Shown in pieces: positions 50,816-52,103 of a stretch of DNA of 52,103 nt. Position 1 is the first letter of the stretch. Each line of letters opens with the position of its first letter. The stretch spans positions 1 through 52,103 of the forward strand of contig JAAYNS010000010.1 in NCBI GenBank assembly GCA_012520755.1, read 5' to 3'. Position numbers and translations under genes: made by a program. The DNA is from Tissierellia bacterium. GTDB taxonomy: Bacteria > Bacillota > Clostridia > Tissierellales > Tissierellaceae. The notes below the pieces were generated by a model. It saw only the letters and a list, made by a program, of their open reading frames with translations, had not been told where the DNA came from and ran no database searches.

Positions 50816-52103
50816 TTAGTTAAACATATAGTTATATATAAGTGACGCCGCATCTTCACGTTTTAATTCAGCTCTTGGCCTTATTTTCCCTGAGCCGTCA
50901 CCGTTTATTAGCCCTAATCCATATCCTATATTTATATAACCTTCAAAGCCTGGTGTAATCTCACTGCTATCTTTAAAAATACTAGAATAAATATTTGGAA
51001 TTTCTGCAACCTTGTCATAGCTCATAGCTCTTATAATGAACTTTACAGCTTCTTCCTTAGTAACTAGGGATTCAGGATATTTTTCGCCCTCTCTAATTAT
51101 TCTTGAGTCGGTTAATTCTTCATATATTTTGTCTATATCTTCCTCTGTTTCTAATCCGTAGTAACCTCTAGATTTAAACAATAGATAAAGGAAGTCTTTT
51201 TGTTTTATTTTATCCTTTGGTTTAAATTTTGAAGAATTAAATCCTACTCCGTATTGAGACAGAGTTTCAATTTTATCCCTTGCGTAAGAATTATCTATAT
51301 CATCATATTCAAAAATACTAGGCTCCTTGTAAAGCTTGCCTGAATAATCTAATATTTCCCCTGAATGGGCATCTATGTTTAATGGTAATTTACTATCTAC
51401 AGCATATACTAATTTTATTTCTCTCTTATTACCATCAGCATTGTCATAATCATAAACAATCGTGTATTTTAAGTCATAACCTATTTTGTTAAAGAGTATG
51501 TCATATGCCTTATCAAGACCAATTACTTCTCCCATTGGTGGGAATTTCCCTTTATACCACTCAAATGAATAGGAATCTATTTCTTTATTAACAGCATCTA
51601 CTGTTACAGAAATGGAATCTGACACAACATATATATCATCTATCTTTCTAGTAAAGGTGAAATAATAGCTTTGTTGATCTTCTTTTATATCCTGATTATA
51701 ATACTCGATTTCCTCTATCTTATTAGGCTGTACTTTTTCTATAAATTCCTTGGCAAACTCTAATGCTTCATCCTTTGTAATAGTTGGTTTTTCATTAGTA
51801 ATTTCATTATCGAATTTGTAGAAGCTCAAAAGTTCTAGGGTTTTTGCATTTAAGGATATATTTATATGCCAGTAATTATTATCTGTTTGGTTTTGGAAAT
51901 ATAAGGACCAAGTGTATTGATCTGGGTTATTATAATCAGTATATAGGTTATTACTGTATAGTACATATTCTGAATCAATATTTAATATTTTTCTAGCTTC
52001 TTCTTCTACCTTTGCAACATCAACTATTCCACTTAGTTTTTCAATCTCTTTTCTTTCTTCAGGAGTTATAACTGCGTTTTCTCTAACACCACCACTTGCA
52101 CTA
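50816..52103 (-). CDS. YcdB/YcdC-repeat and SLH-domain surface protein (right end cut off)
   Basis: The gene runs off the right edge; 429 residues are visible. The frame begins ASGGVRENAVITPEERKEIE and contains PepSY/YcdB-like repeats (ARKILNIDSEYVLYS, KDEALEFAKEFIEKVQP) and, near the C-terminus, S-layer-homology-like segments: RDKIETLSQYGVGF ... DFLYLLFKSRGYYG ... FEGYINIGYGLGLINGDGSG ... LKREDAASLIYNYM. The combination suggests an exported protein with N-terminal YcdB domains anchored to the cell wall by SLH domains. The signal peptide would be outside the window. It is followed by a terminator and typA. Confidence 0.75.
   Translation of the reverse strand, partial: SASGGVRENAVITPEERKEIEKLSGIVDVAKVEEEARKILNIDSEYVLYSNNLYTDYNNPDQYTWSLYFQNQTDNNYWHINISLNAKTLELLSFYKFDNEITNEKPTITKDEALEFAKEFIEKVQPNKIEEIEYYNQDIKEDQQSYYFTFTRKIDDIYVVSDSISVTVDAVNKEIDSYSFEWYKGKFPPMGEVIGLDKAYDILFNKIGYDLKYTIVYDYDNADGNKREIKLVYAVDSKLPLNIDAHSGEILDYSGKLYKEPSIFEYDDIDNSYARDKIETLSQYGVGFNSSKFKPKDKIKQKDFLYLLFKSRGYYGLETEEDIDKIYEELTDSRIIREGEKYPESLVTKEEAVKFIIRAMSYDKVAEIPNIYSSIFKDSSEITPGFEGYINIGYGLGLINGDGSGKIRPRAELKREDAASLIYNYMFN

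Overview
The window looks like a chromosomal piece of a low-GC, spore-forming, anaerobic, amino-acid-fermenting Firmicute, most likely in or near the Tissierellia/Clostridia. The evidence is a selenocysteine-dependent glycine reductase operon, a Spo0E-type phosphatase, strongly AT-rich intergenic DNA, strong AGGAGG-type ribosome binding sites, frequent TTG/GTG starts and several oxygen- or redox-handling genes. The species assignment is inference; no rRNA is present.

Layout. 1-2400: a minus-strand glycine reductase operon (grdE, grdA with an in-frame UGA selenocysteine codon, start of grdB) behind a clear promoter, a tandem glycine riboswitch and a 34-bp palindromic terminator that shares bases with the riboswitch P1 stem. 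2400-9750: housekeeping and small metabolic genes on the minus strand (trmL, a Cof-type phosphatase, a DapF-fold racemase, a VanW/G5 wall protein, nth, a DUF503 protein, kbl, queG). 9900-12200: plus-strand rodA and an NlpC/P60 wall hydrolase, then tdk (minus) and an orphan NitT/TauT-type ABC importer pair (plus). 14700-19330: cyclophilin, TrhA/hemolysin III, map, a TPR protein, a nitroreductase and a PAP2 phosphatase. 19470-24600: a UvrD-like helicase, a tiny Gln-rich protein, a GerMN-like lipoprotein, a HAD-IB phosphatase and a YtvI-type permease. 24900-26570: a cheX/bacteriohemerythrin/Cys-rich membrane protein cluster. 26880-33770: amino-acid and redox enzymes (aspartate dehydrogenase-like, PatB-like C-S lyase, CoA-disulfide-reductase-like flavoprotein, DegV, D-cysteine desulfhydrase-like).

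33900-42440 is the main accessory island: a complete minus-strand type III-A CRISPR effector operon (cas10-csm2-csm3-csm4-csm5-cas6-csm6), without cas1/cas2, followed by a six-unit degenerate repeat array and a small, very basic protein gene. Cas10 keeps both its HD and GGDD motifs and Csm6 keeps its CARF and HEPN motifs, so target-triggered cyclic-oligoadenylate signalling looks intact. The repeats keep only a hairpin and an ACGGAAAC/ACGGGAAC tail, typical of the 5' handle of type III-A crRNAs. The rest of each unit has diverged.

42600-52103: isochorismatase-like and HAD proteins, tRNA-Lys(CTT), a second DegV, two very short proteins (a 31-residue membrane peptide and a 51-residue Spo0E family member), a class IV aminotransferase, a lipoprotein, cardiolipin synthase, typA/bipA and a truncated YcdB/SLH-like surface protein at the right edge.

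The metabolic theme is amino-acid fermentation. Kbl makes (or consumes) glycine, glycine switches on glycine reductase through the riboswitch, and the PatB-like and D-cysteine desulfhydrase-like enzymes degrade sulfur amino acids. Most starts given here were chosen from the position of the ribosome binding site.
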